The notes beneath the pieces are model-generated. The model saw only the letters and a list, made by a program, of their open reading frames with translations, was not told the origin of the DNA and made no database searches. Below, in pieces: positions 25,566 to 34,178 of a DNA stretch of 64,000 bases; the stretch's first letter is position 1; each line of letters starts with the position of its first letter. Where the stretch lies: assembly GCA_017307955.1 (NCBI GenBank), contig JAFKFV010000013.1, forward strand, positions 186,001 through 250,000, read 5' to 3'. A program made the translations under genes and the position numbers. This DNA comes from Allobosea sp. GTDB lineage: Bacteria; Pseudomonadota; Alphaproteobacteria; Rhizobiales; Kaistiaceae.

Positions 25566-27821
25566 TCAGAGAGCCGGCGTTCCGAAGGTGTTGGTCTTCG
25601 GGAAGCGGTCGGGCGGCAGACGGCCGGCCTGGCCGCGATCGGCGACGAAATCCTTGAGCTCCTCCATGCTGCGCGTATAGGAGCGGCCCGAGGAATCCTG
25701 CCAGGTCAGGCCCTTCTCGCGCGAGAAGCTGCGGATGTCCGACGGGCCGCCGTCGCGGTAGCGCTGCAGCCGCACGCCCTTGCCGCGGCCCATTTCCGGG
25801 ATCTGCTCCATCGGGAAGGCAAGGAACTTACGGTTGCGGCCGATGATCGCGACCATGTCGCCGCCGGCATCGACGCAGAACCCCGCCTCGACCGTGCCTT
25901 CGACATTCAGCACCTGCTTGCCCTTGCGCGTGTTGGCAATGACGTCGGTCTCGGCGACGACAAAGCCATAGCCTTCCGTCGACGCGACGAGGAGCTTGCG
26001 ATCCGGCTTGTGGACGAAGACCGAGACGATGTCCTGCTCGTTGTCCATGTCGACCATCAGGCGGATCGGCTCGCCATGGCCACGCCCGCCAGGCAGCTTG
26101 TCGGCGCCGAGCGTGTAGAACCGCCCGCCCGTCGAGAAGACGAGAACCTTGTCCGTCGTCTCGGCATGCAGCGCGAAGCGCAACCCGTCGTCGGTCTTGA
26201 AGGTCAGCGTCGCAAGATCGGCGACGTGGCCCTTGAGCGCGCGGATCCAGCCCTTCTCCGACACGACGACCGTGATCGGCTCGCGCTCGATCATCGCCTG
26301 CTGGATGTCCTCGACGTCATGCGCCGGCGCGTCGGCGAAGGTCGTGCGCCGCTTGCCGAGCGGGGTCTCGGGTCCGAAGGTCTTGCGGATCTCGCCGATC
26401 TGCCAGGCGATCGTCTTCCACTGCTTGCGCTCGGACGCCATCAGCGCCTCGATATCCGCAAGCTCCTTGCTCAGTCCGGCATGCTCGCGGCGAAGCTCCA
26501 TCTCCTCGAGCTTGCGGAGCGAGCGCAGGCGCATGTTGAGGATCGCCTCGGCCTGCACGTCTGTGAGCTCGAAGGTCCGCATCAGCTCGGCCTTGGGCTC
26601 GTCCTCCTCGCGGATGATCCGGATCACCTCGTCGAGATTGAGGAAGGCGATGATGTAGCCGCCGAGCACTTCGAGGCGCTTGCGGATCTGGTCGGCCCGG
26701 AAGGCCGAACGGCGAAGCAGCACCTCGCGGCGGTGATCCAGCCACTCGCGCAACACCTCCGAAAGGCTCATCACCTTCGGCACGATGCCCTTCGAGAGGA
26801 CATTCATGTTGAGCGGGATGCGGCTCTCGAGATCGCTGAGCTTGAACAGCGATTCCATCAGCAGCGCGGCGTCGACCGTGCGGGCGCGCGGCTCGAGCAC
26901 GACGCGGATGTCCTCGGCCGATTCGTCGCGCACATCGACGAGCAGCGGCACGCGCTTGTTCTGAACGAGCTCCGCCAGCTTCTCGATCAGGCGCGACTTC
27001 TGCACCTGGTAGGGAATCTCGGTCACGACGATGAGATAGGTGCCGCGGCCCTGGTCTTCGACATGCCAGCGCGCGCGCACACGGAAGCCGCCGCGGCCCG
27101 TCCGATAGGCGTCGGCGATCGAGGCCGGACCGTCGACGATGATGCCGCCGGTCGGGAAATCCGGCCCCTTCACATGCTGGAGAAGCTCCTCGATGCCGGC
27201 ATCGGGCGTCTCGATCAGCATCAGCGCGGCATCGCAAAGCTCCGCCACATTATGCGGCGGGATCGACGTTGCCATGCCGACCGCGATGCCGGAGGAGCCA
27301 TTGGCGAGCAGATTCGGGAAATTGCCCGGCAGGACGATCGGCTCGCGATCCTCGCCGTCATAGGTCTCGCGGAAATCGACGGCGTTCTCGTCGATGCCCT
27401 CCAGGAGAAGCGCCGCGACCTCGGTCATCCGCGTTTCGGTGTAGCGCATCGCCGCGGCGCTATCGCCGTCGACATTGCCGAAATTGCCCTGGCCATCGAC
27501 CAGCGGGAAACGGACGGCGAAATCCTGCGCGAGGCGGACCAGCGCGTCGTAGACCGACTGGTCGCCATGCGGATGATACTTGCCGATGACGTCGCCGACG
27601 ACGCGGGCCGACTTCTTGAAGCCGGCATCGGGATCGAGCCGCAGCTGCCGCATCGCATAGAGGATCCGCCGATGCACCGGCTTCAGACCGTCGCGCGCAT
27701 CCGGCAGCGCACGGTGCATGATCGTCGAGAGCGCATAGGCGAGGTAGCGCTGCTCGAGTGCCTCGCGCAGATTGATGCCCTCGATGTCGCCGCCGCCTGG
27801 CGGAATCAGCGCTTTACCCAT
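25566..27821 (-). CDS. parC: DNA topoisomerase IV subunit A
   Basis: ParC cuts and rejoins DNA to decatenate daughter chromosomes, with ParE. The 751-residue product has the GyrA/ParC N-terminal region, with [51 protein letters not shown] sequence and the catalytic Tyr127 in AMRYTETRM. The coiled-coil tower includes [22 protein letters not shown]. The C-terminal part is short and lacks a full set of GyrA-box beta-propeller blades, which supports ParC over GyrA. It is followed immediately by the fusion gene and preceded by the BrnA-like gene. Confidence 0.96.
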   Translation of the reverse strand: MGKALIPPGGGDIEGINLREALEQRYLAYALSTIMHRALPDARDGLKPVHRRILYAMRQLRLDPDAGFKKSARVVGDVIGKYHPHGDQSVYDALVRLAQDFAVRFPLVDGQGNFGNVDGDSAAAMRYTETRMTEVAALLLEGIDENAVDFRETYDGEDREPIVLPGNFPNLLANGSSGIAVGMATSIPPHNVAELCDAALMLIETPDAGIEELLQHVKGPDFPTGGIIVDGPASIADAYRTGRGGFRVRARWHVEDQGRGTYLIVVTEIPYQVQKSRLIEKLAELVQNKRVPLLVDVRDESAEDIRVVLEPRARTVDAALLMESLFKLSDLESRIPLNMNVLSKGIVPKVMSLSEVLREWLDHRREVLLRRSAFRADQIRKRLEVLGGYIIAFLNLDEVIRIIREEDEPKAELMRTFELTDVQAEAILNMRLRSLRKLEEMELRREHAGLSKELADIEALMASERKQWKTIAWQIGEIRKTFGPETPLGKRRTTFADAPAHDVEDIQQAMIEREPITVVVSEKGWIRALKGHVADLATLTFKTDDGLRFALHAETTDKVLVFSTGGRFYTLGADKLPGGRGHGEPIRLMVDMDNEQDIVSVFVHKPDRKLLVASTEGYGFVVAETDVIANTRKGKQVLNVEGTVEAGFCVDAGGDMVAIIGRNRKFLAFPMEQIPEMGRGKGVRLQRYRDGGPSDIRSFSREKGLTWQDSSGRSYTRSMEELKDFVADRGQAGRLPPDRFPKTNTFGTPAL

Positions 27822-27883
27822 GACCTGCCCGAGTACCCCGCAAAGCCCGCCAGTTCAAGGCAGGCCGCGCTCGGTACGGACGG

Positions 27884-28132
27884 CTACGCCTCCCCCGAGG
27901 GTGCCATGCCGTCCGCGATGGCGGCGGCGCGGAGCGCCTCGTTCATGCGCTCCTGCCAGCCGGGGCCGTTCGCCTGGAAGTGCTCGACCACGTCGCTGTC
28001 GATCCTGATCGAAACGAGTTCCTTTGCCGCGGGAAGCGCCGCCGGCTTGATGTCCGGCTGCCGTTTCTTCGCGAACATGGCCTCCGCCGCGGCGAACGGA
28101 TCCTTGGGTCGGCGGGGCCGATCGGATGTCAT
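27884..28132 (-). CDS. BrnA-type antitoxin without an adjacent toxin
   Basis: The 82-residue product ends in the ribbon-helix-helix pattern of BrnA antitoxins: LVSIRIDSDVVEHFQANGPGWQERMNEALRAAAI. Residues 1-40 are basic and probably disordered. BrnA normally neutralises the RNase BrnT, encoded just upstream of it, and represses the pair. Here the neighbours are tatC (72 bases upstream) and parC (62 bases downstream), and no BrnT-like frame is seen. It may be a solitary DNA-binding protein. Confidence 0.82.
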   Translation of the reverse strand: MTSDRPRRPKDPFAAAEAMFAKKRQPDIKPAALPAAKELVSIRIDSDVVEHFQANGPGWQERMNEALRAAAIADGMAPSGEA

Positions 28133-28204
28133 GGCTCTTCCTCGCGTCGTTTGGTGGCCAGCGGCCCACCTGCCAAGCGTCGGCGGCGTCGGCAGAGGCA
28201 GGCG

Positions 28205-29023
28205 TCAGCCCTCTGCCGCTTCCTTGGCTGCTTCCTCGGCGGCGGCTTCGCGGCGCTTCTTCTCGACCATGCGCACCGAGACGATCGAGATCTCGTAGAG
28301 CAGGATCGCCGGGACGGCGAGCGAGATCTGGCTGATCATGTCCGGCGGCGTCAGCACGGCCGCGATGACGAAGGCGATGACGATCGCGTAGCGGCGTTTC
28401 GTCTTCAGCATGTCGCTGGTGATGATCCCTGCCCGCCCGAGCAGCGTCAGGACGACCGGCAGCTGGAACACCGTCCCGAAGGCCAAGATCAGCGTCATGA
28501 TCAGGCCGAGATATTCGTTGACCTTGAACAGCGCCTCGATCGAGGCCTTGCCGTCGCCGCCCGTCTGCTGGAACGACAGGAAGAAGTGCAGCGCCAGCGG
28601 CAGGATCAGGAAATAGACCAGCGCCGCGCCGATGCAGAACAGAACGGGGGTCGCGATCAGATAGGGAATGAAGGCGTGCCGCTCGTGCTTGTAGAGCCCG
28701 GGCGCCGCGAACTTGTAGACCTGGATCGCGATGACGGGAAAGGCGATGAACACGGCGCCGAAGAGCGCCAGCTTCATCTGCGTCAGGAAGTATTCCTGCG
28801 GCGCGGTGTAGATGAGCTTGACGTCCTGGGCCGGACCCACCGCCCACTCATAGGGAATGACCAGGATGTTGTAGATCGTGCCGGCAAAATAGAAGCAGAC
28901 CAGGAAGGCGACGAGGATCGCGCCGATCGCCCATATCAGCCGCTGCCTGAGTTCGATCAGGTGATCGATCAGCGGCATGCGGCTCGCTTCGATCTCGTCT
29001 TCCGGCGTCGTCTTCTCGGTCAT
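28205..29023 (-). CDS. tatC: Twin-arginine translocase subunit TatC
   Basis: TatC is the signal-peptide receptor of the Tat system, which exports folded proteins across the inner membrane. The 272-residue product has the conserved N-terminal MPLIDHLIELRQRLIWA, the FLTQMKLALFGAVFIAFPVIAIQVYKFAAPGLYKHE loop, and six predicted helices, with ALTPPDMISQ-type sequence before the last ones. An Ala/Glu-rich basic tail closes the protein. It overlaps the tatB stop by four bases (ATGA). The L,D-transpeptidase at 7.6 kb is a likely client from its signal. Confidence 0.97.
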   Translation of the reverse strand: MTEKTTPEDEIEASRMPLIDHLIELRQRLIWAIGAILVAFLVCFYFAGTIYNILVIPYEWAVGPAQDVKLIYTAPQEYFLTQMKLALFGAVFIAFPVIAIQVYKFAAPGLYKHERHAFIPYLIATPVLFCIGAALVYFLILPLALHFFLSFQQTGGDGKASIEALFKVNEYLGLIMTLILAFGTVFQLPVVLTLLGRAGIITSDMLKTKRRYAIVIAFVIAAVLTPPDMISQISLAVPAILLYEISIVSVRMVEKKRREAAAEEAAKEAAEG

Positions 29024-29925
29024 CGGCTACGCTCTTCGGCCGGCGGAACGGCGGCAGGGGCCGGCTCGGCCGCGGCGGGCTCGCTGGAGATCAGGCCAGC
29101 CGGATCGGCCGGCTTCGGAAGGGCCGGCGCCGGCACCGGAGCCGCCAGGGCGGCCGTCGTGAGCGGCAATTCGGGCGCGGACGGATCCGGCGCGGCAATC
29201 GCCGGCGCCGAGACGGCGGCTGCGCCCCCCACTTCGGCGTCGGTCTTGCGGGCTCGCGGCGCGGCGGTCTTGCGCGGCTTCGGCTCGGCCACGCCCGCAG
29301 CGTCGGCTGCCGCTTCCACCGCATCGGCTGCGGGTTTCTTCGCCCGGCTCGCCCGCGGCTTCGGGGCTGCCGCCGCCGCGTCGACGGTGTCTGCGACCGG
29401 CTTCGACGAAGCACGCTTGCGCGCCGGCTTCGGCGCCTCGACCGGCTTGTCGGCGCCAGGCTGCGGCGTGCTTGCGGGAGCTTCGGCCGTCGTCGGCGCA
29501 GCACCAAGCGGTGCGCGGTCGACGGGCATCGGATCTGCCGCCGGCATCAGATCATCGTCCGACATCGGCTGTGCGAGCTGGGCGGCGGGCGGCGGCACCG
29601 GCTCTGGCGCCGGACGCGCCGCAGGCTCCGGCTTGGCAAGCGCCGCCGTGACCGGATCGAGGCTCTTCTTGATCTCGTTGATCGGGTTGAGGCCGCGGAG
29701 CTCGTTGATCGAGTCCTTGACCCCGTCCAGTTCGGCCTCGCGCAAGGCCTCGTTGAACTGCGACTGGAACTCGCCGGCGGTGCGACGCACCTTCGCCATC
29801 ATCCGCCCCGCTGCGCGCAGCATCGGGGGGAGATCCTTGGGACCGACGACCACGATCGCCACGACGGCGATGACGAGGATCTCGCTCCAGCCAATATCGA
29901 ACATCGATTGCAAGCCTGCCGACAT
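29020..29925 (-). CDS. tatB: Twin-arginine translocase subunit TatB, long C-terminal tail
   Basis: TatB forms the receptor complex with TatC. Residues 1-25 hold the membrane helix (FDIGWSEILVIAVVAIVVVGPKDLPPMLR, with the Glu and Gly-Pro hinge), followed by an amphipathic helix and a charged helical part to about residue 95. The remaining 200 residues are low-complexity, rich in Ala, Pro and Lys/Arg. They contain KPARKRAS- and KPRASRAKKP-like repeats. The product is 301 residues, while enteric TatB is about 170; long tails occur in other alphaproteobacteria. It lies between tatA and tatC in the expected order. Confidence 0.94.
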   Translation of the reverse strand: MSAGLQSMFDIGWSEILVIAVVAIVVVGPKDLPPMLRAAGRMMAKVRRTAGEFQSQFNEALREAELDGVKDSINELRGLNPINEIKKSLDPVTAALAKPEPAARPAPEPVPPPAAQLAQPMSDDDLMPAADPMPVDRAPLGAAPTTAEAPASTPQPGADKPVEAPKPARKRASSKPVADTVDAAAAAPKPRASRAKKPAADAVEAAADAAGVAEPKPRKTAAPRARKTDAEVGGAAAVSAPAIAAPDPSAPELPLTTAALAAPVPAPALPKPADPAGLISSEPAAAEPAPAAVPPAEERSR

Positions 29926-29985
29926 GGCGGAAGGCGCCCCGTCACCGACGCGGCGGCTCCCGCATGAATGCGACCTCGTGAGAGG

Positions 29986-30216
29986 TTAGCTGGTGCGCGT
30001 CTTCTCGTCGGTCGTCGGCGTAACCACGTCGGCCGACTTGTGATCGATGCTGCTCGCCGGACGCGAAGCCGTCTCGTCCTCGTCGGAGAGACCCTTCTTG
30101 AAGCTCTTCACGCCCTTGGCGACATCGCCCATGACGTCGGAAATCTTGCCCTTGCCGAACAGCAGCAGCACGATCACCAGCACGATCAGCCAGTGCCAGA
30201 TGCTAAACGAACCCAT
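29986..30216 (-). CDS. tatA: Twin-arginine translocase subunit TatA
   Basis: TatA oligomers form the conducting part of the Tat translocase. The 76-residue product has a short N-terminus, a membrane helix ([20 protein letters not shown] with the FGKGK hinge), an amphipathic helix [17 protein letters not shown] and a polar tail. It is the first gene of tatABC on this strand. The upstream 100 bases separate it from an ABC ATPase gene; no promoter could be assigned with confidence. Confidence 0.96.
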   Translation of the reverse strand: MGSFSIWHWLIVLVIVLLLFGKGKISDVMGDVAKGVKSFKKGLSDEDETASRPASSIDHKSADVVTPTTDEKTRTS

Positions 30217-30316
30217 GTAACCTCTCCGATGCGCCTTCTGCGGCGCGGCCGGTCCGGACTATCGCAGACACGTTTCTCCGCCGCAACATGACCCGAACGC
30301 TAACCCGCATGTAGGG

Positions 30317-31447
30317 CTATTGTGAGGCCTTATCAAACACGAGCACGTCTCGCTCCTCGAGCGACAGGAAAACCGTGTCGCCCGGCTTGTAGGGGAGCGG
30401 CCCGCGGCTGCGGACCTTGACCGGCGTCTCGCTGCCGCCCACGGCGACGTCATAAAGATCGACCTCGCCGAGGAAGCGGTGCCCGACGACGCGTCCGGGA
30501 ACCCCCTCCGTGCCCGGGCTTACGCCTTGCGGGCGGATGCCGACCGTCACCTCGGCGCCGTCGGCACGGCCCGGCGCCGCGACCGTTCCGGCCGGCGTCT
30601 CGACCCGGCCATCGCGCACGACGCCTTCGAACTCATTCATTTCAGAGAAGAATCGCGCCGCATAGAGATCGACGGGACGTTCGTAGAGATCGCGCGCGGT
30701 GCCGACCTGCAGCAGGCGCCCGGCGCGCATCAGCGCGATGCGGTCGCTCATCCGCATCGCCTCTTCCGGATCATGCGTGACGACGATGCACGTCGCCCGC
30801 GTCTCGCGGATGATGGCCAGCGTCTCGTCGCGCACATGGTCGCGCAGCCGCTTGTCGAGGCCGGAAAACGGCTCGTCCATGAGGAGGACGCCTGGCCGCG
30901 GCGCGATGGCGCGGGCGAGCGCCACGCGCTGCTGCTCGCCGCCCGAAAGTTCATGGGGATAGGAGGCGGCGAACCCGTCGAGCCCGACTCGCGCCAGCGC
31001 CAGATGGCCCTGGCGTTCAGCCTCGGCGCGGGGCAGCGCCGCGAGGCCGTAAATGACGTTCTTCAGGATCGTCATATGCGGAAAGAGCGCATAGTCCTGG
31101 AACATGAGGCCGATGCCGCGCTTCTCCGGCGGCATCTGCACCTTCGGGCCGGCGATCTCGCGGCCATTGACGGTGAGCCGCCCGCCGCTCGGCGTCTCCA
31201 GCCCGGCGGTGACGCGCAGAAGGGTCGTCTTGCCGCAGCCCGACCGGCCCAGCAGGCTCACCACCTCGCCCGGCTCCACAACGAGGTCGATGCCACGCAG
31301 CGAGGCCTCGCCGCCATAGTGATGGGTCAGGCCCTCGAAGCCGAGGCGCGAGGCGATGGCGACGCCGGCCGTGCCGCGACGGCCCCAGGCGGTTCGCTCG
31401 AGCGTCTGCGTCGTCGTGCCCGTTGTCGTGCCGATTGTCGTGTTCAT
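30317..31447 (-). CDS. ABC transporter ATP-binding protein (FbpC/PotA-like), solitary
   Basis: The 376-residue product has a complete ATPase: Walker A GRSGCGKTT, Q-loop MFQDYALFPHM, signature LSGGEQQRVALARA, Walker B VLLMDEPFSGLD and the switch His in VVTHDPEEAM. A C-terminal TOBE region follows (about 270-376, TVGIRPQGVSP...VVGHRFLGEVDLYDV). The class fits iron(III), polyamine or similar importers. No permease or binding-protein gene is adjacent. The first 20 residues are Thr/Gly-rich, from a short repeated codon pattern, and precede the domain. It sits between scpB and tatA, which in relatives are usually neighbours. Confidence 0.88.
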   Translation of the reverse strand: MNTTIGTTTGTTTQTLERTAWGRRGTAGVAIASRLGFEGLTHHYGGEASLRGIDLVVEPGEVVSLLGRSGCGKTTLLRVTAGLETPSGGRLTVNGREIAGPKVQMPPEKRGIGLMFQDYALFPHMTILKNVIYGLAALPRAEAERQGHLALARVGLDGFAASYPHELSGGEQQRVALARAIAPRPGVLLMDEPFSGLDKRLRDHVRDETLAIIRETRATCIVVTHDPEEAMRMSDRIALMRAGRLLQVGTARDLYERPVDLYAARFFSEMNEFEGVVRDGRVETPAGTVAAPGRADGAEVTVGIRPQGVSPGTEGVPGRVVGHRFLGEVDLYDVAVGGSETPVKVRSRGPLPYKPGDTVFLSLEERDVLVFDKASQ

Positions 31448-31506
31448 GGCAGCCGTTTAGCCCGAAGCGCTTCGCCGGTCGATGGTTTTGCGGAGGGACC
31501 GGCGGT

Positions 31507-32181
31507 TCAGCCGTCCTCGGCGAGCCCCGATGGCAGGAGGTCGGTCGGATCGAGCGGTTCCTCGTCCTCCGTCAGCGCCGCCGCATCGCGCGGTTCCGGA
31601 ACCGTGAAGCCGGGCGGGATGCGGCCATCGAGCAGGCCGGCGCCGCGCAGCTCCTCGAGGCCCGGCAAGTCGCCGACCGCCTCGAGGCCGAAATGGACGA
31701 GGAAAGCTTCTGTCGTGCCATAGGTGATCGGCCGGCCGGGGACGCGGCGGCGGCCGCGCATGCGCACCCAGCCGGTCTCGAGCAGCACGTCGAGCGTTCC
31801 CTTCGAGGTCGTGACGCTGCGGATCTCCTCGATCTCAGCGCGGGTGACCGGCTGGTGATAGGCGATGATCGCCATCGTCTCCAGCGCCGCGCGCGACAGC
31901 TTCTTCGGCTCCTCAGCCTCGGTCTGCAGCAGGAAAGCGAGGTCGCCGGCGGTGCGGAACATCCATTTTCCGGCCACTTCGACGAGATTGACGCCGCGGC
32001 CGGAATAGGCGAGCTGCAATTCGCGCAGGAGCGCCTTCACGTCGCTGCCGTCGGGCAGCCGCTCGCCGATCTCCGCCGCCGACAGCGGCTCGGCGCTCGC
32101 GAAGAGGATCGCCTCCGCCATCCGGAGCGCCATCCGCCGCGCCTCCGGCGCAAGCGAGGTGATCGAGGCCGGCTCAACCAT
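31507..32181 (-). CDS. scpB: Segregation and condensation protein B
   Basis: ScpB binds ScpA and SMC to form the bacterial condensin. The 224-residue product has two winged-helix domains: MRMAEAILFASAEPLSAAEIGERLPDG at the N-terminus and LETMAIIAYHQPVTRAEIEEIRSVT...TLDVLLETGWVRMRGRRRVPGRPITYGTTEAFLVHFGL in the second. An acidic tail follows. It overlaps scpA by 8 bases. Confidence 0.95.
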   Translation of the reverse strand: MVEPASITSLAPEARRMALRMAEAILFASAEPLSAAEIGERLPDGSDVKALLRELQLAYSGRGVNLVEVAGKWMFRTAGDLAFLLQTEAEEPKKLSRAALETMAIIAYHQPVTRAEIEEIRSVTTSKGTLDVLLETGWVRMRGRRRVPGRPITYGTTEAFLVHFGLEAVGDLPGLEELRGAGLLDGRIPPGFTVPEPRDAAALTEDEEPLDPTDLLPSGLAEDG

Positions 32182-32992
32182 CGCTGTCTCCGAGGCCGGC
32201 GTCGCGGAGCAGGATCGGCGCGAAGCTCCCTTCCTGGCGCAACGTCAGCTTGTTCTCGCGCACGAGTTCCAGCGCCGCCGCGAAGGCGCTCGCCCGCACG
32301 CTCGTCCGCGTCTCGGCATTGGCAAGATAGGGCGAGAGGAACACCTCCATCGGCGTCCATTCGGCGATGTCGCCGATGAGCCGTTCGAGCAGTTCCCGCC
32401 CCTCGGCCAGCGACCACACCTGGCGCCGCCGCACGTGGACGATCGATACCATCTGGCGCTGGCGCTGCGAGGCATAGGCGGTCAGAAGGTCGTAAAGCGT
32501 GGCGTTCCAGCGGGTTCGCCGGGAAATCTCGACCGCCTCGGGAGCGCCGCGAGCATGCACGTCGCGTCCGAGCCGATCGCGGTTGATGAGTCGCGCCGCA
32601 GCATCGCGCATCGCCTCGAGACGCTGCAGGCGAAAGGCGAGCGCCTCGGCCATCTCGGCGCCGGTCGGCCCTTCGCCGGCCTGCGGCTCGGGCAGCAGCA
32701 GCTTCGACTTCAGGTAAGCGAGCCAGGCGGCCATCACGAGATAATCGGCCGCGAGTTCAAGGCGGAGCTTCCTGAGCTCCTCGATATAGGCGAGATACTG
32801 GTCGGCGAGCGCGAGGATCGAGATCCTGGCGAGATCGACCTTCTGCGTGCGCGCGAGCGCCAGCAGGAGATCGAGCGGCCCCTCGAAGCCGTCGACATCG
32901 ACCGTCAGCGGCGGACTCTCCTCGGCCGGGCGCCAATCGGGGCGCTCCCAGTCCTCGGCGGCCTCTCGCGTGTCGCGCGCCGGCTCGGCCAT
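32174..32992 (-). CDS. scpA: Segregation and condensation protein A
   Basis: ScpA is the kleisin that bridges the SMC heads. The 272-residue product has the N-terminal FEGPLDLLLALARTQKVDLARISILALADQYLAYIEEL block, YLVMAAWLAYLKSKLLLP, and a C-terminal winged helix (about 200-265). The start at 32992 lies 4 bases after the nagZ stop; the longer in-frame extension lies inside nagZ and was rejected. Confidence 0.95.
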   Translation of the reverse strand: MAEPARDTREAAEDWERPDWRPAEESPPLTVDVDGFEGPLDLLLALARTQKVDLARISILALADQYLAYIEELRKLRLELAADYLVMAAWLAYLKSKLLLPEPQAGEGPTGAEMAEALAFRLQRLEAMRDAAARLINRDRLGRDVHARGAPEAVEISRRTRWNATLYDLLTAYASQRQRQMVSIVHVRRRQVWSLAEGRELLERLIGDIAEWTPMEVFLSPYLANAETRTSVRASAFAAALELVRENKLTLRQEGSFAPILLRDAGLGDSDG

Positions 32993-32996
32993 GGCT

Positions 32997-34043
32997 TCAG
33001 GCAGTCGCAGGAGGCCAGCCGGCCCGCTCGGCAAGGATTGCGAACTCGGCCTCGGCGCCCTCGCGGTCGAGCACATGCGCGGGAACGCGAGATGCCAGCG
33101 CCGCGGCTGCACGCTCGGCGGAGCGGCCGGAAAGCTCCGGAACGGCGGCGGCAACGCCGCGCATCTCGTCCATAAGCCCGTTGCAGTGAAGGACGATGTC
33201 GCAGCCGGCGCCGATCACGGCGCGCGCCCGGTCACCCGGCTCGCCGCCAAGCGCCTTCATCGAGAGATCGTCGCTCATCAGGAGACCGTCGAAGCCGATC
33301 TTCTCGCGGATCACGCCGCCGATTACCGCCTCCGAGACCGTTGCCGGGCGGCCGGGATCGATCGCCTCGAAGACGATATGCGCCGTCATGCCCATCGGCA
33401 GCGCCGCAAGCGCGCGGAACGGCGCGAAATCCGTCTTCATCAGCGTGGAGAGCGAGGCGGAGACTGCCGGCAGCTGATAGTGGCTGTCGACCACGGCTCG
33501 GCCATGTCCGGGCATGTGCTTCATGACGGGCAGCACGCCGCCGGCCATGAGCCCTTCCGCCGTCGCCGCGCCGAGCACGGCCACCATGTCCGGGTCATGG
33601 CCATAGGAGCGGTCGCCGATCGCCTGATGCGTCTCGGTGGTCGCGAGATCCAGCACCGGCAGGCAGTCGATCGTGATGCCGAGATCGGCGAGATCGGCCG
33701 CGATCAGCCGCGCCTGCAGCCAGGCCATCCGCCGGCCCGCCGCCTCGTCGTCCGCGTAGAGACGGCCCGCATAGCGTCCCGCCGGCCGGCTCGGCCAGTT
33801 CGGCGGCCCGATGCGCTGAACGCGGCCACCCTCCTGGTCGATCAGGACCGGCCGCTCCGGATCGCCGAGCGCCTCGCGGAAGCTCGCGACCAGATCGCAG
33901 ACCTGTTCGGCCGTACCGATATTGCGCTTGAAGAGGATGAGCCCCCAGGGCCGCTCGTCGCGGAAGAAAGCCGTCTCGTCCTCGGTGAGCGCCGTCCCGG
34001 CGCAGCCGGAGATAAAGGCCTTGGCCGACTTGGGAGAGGTCAT
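32997..34043 (-). CDS. nagZ: Beta-N-acetylhexosaminidase
   Basis: NagZ removes N-acetylglucosamine from anhydro-muropeptides during peptidoglycan recycling in the cytoplasm. The 348-residue product is a glycoside hydrolase family 3 domain with LIDQEGGRVQRIGPP, the catalytic loop KHMPGHGRAVVDSHYQLP and the nucleophile Asp in GLLMSDDLSMKAL. The start at 34043 (MTSPKSAKAF) was chosen by family similarity; the in-frame 40 residues upstream are not family-like. It sits between the SPOR gene and scpA. Confidence 0.95.
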   Translation of the reverse strand: MTSPKSAKAFISGCAGTALTEDETAFFRDERPWGLILFKRNIGTAEQVCDLVASFREALGDPERPVLIDQEGGRVQRIGPPNWPSRPAGRYAGRLYADDEAAGRRMAWLQARLIAADLADLGITIDCLPVLDLATTETHQAIGDRSYGHDPDMVAVLGAATAEGLMAGGVLPVMKHMPGHGRAVVDSHYQLPAVSASLSTLMKTDFAPFRALAALPMGMTAHIVFEAIDPGRPATVSEAVIGGVIREKIGFDGLLMSDDLSMKALGGEPGDRARAVIGAGCDIVLHCNGLMDEMRGVAAAVPELSGRSAERAAAALASRVPAHVLDREGAEAEFAILAERAGWPPATA

Positions 34044-34178
34044 GCTGCGCGCTCCGGGTTCAGGCGGCGCTCTGATTCGGCCGCGCCGACGGACCAGAAG
34101 AAGCGTTTGCCGCTTCGGCGGCCAAGTGCAACCCCGCTGCCCCCTGTGCGCCTCCCGGCGCACAGGAAGCCTGACTGG

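Noticed and set aside
26010..28298. Open frame of 762 codons on the plus strand
   Set aside because: It is antisense to parC and the BrnA gene, has no ribosome site or family pattern, and parC is certain.
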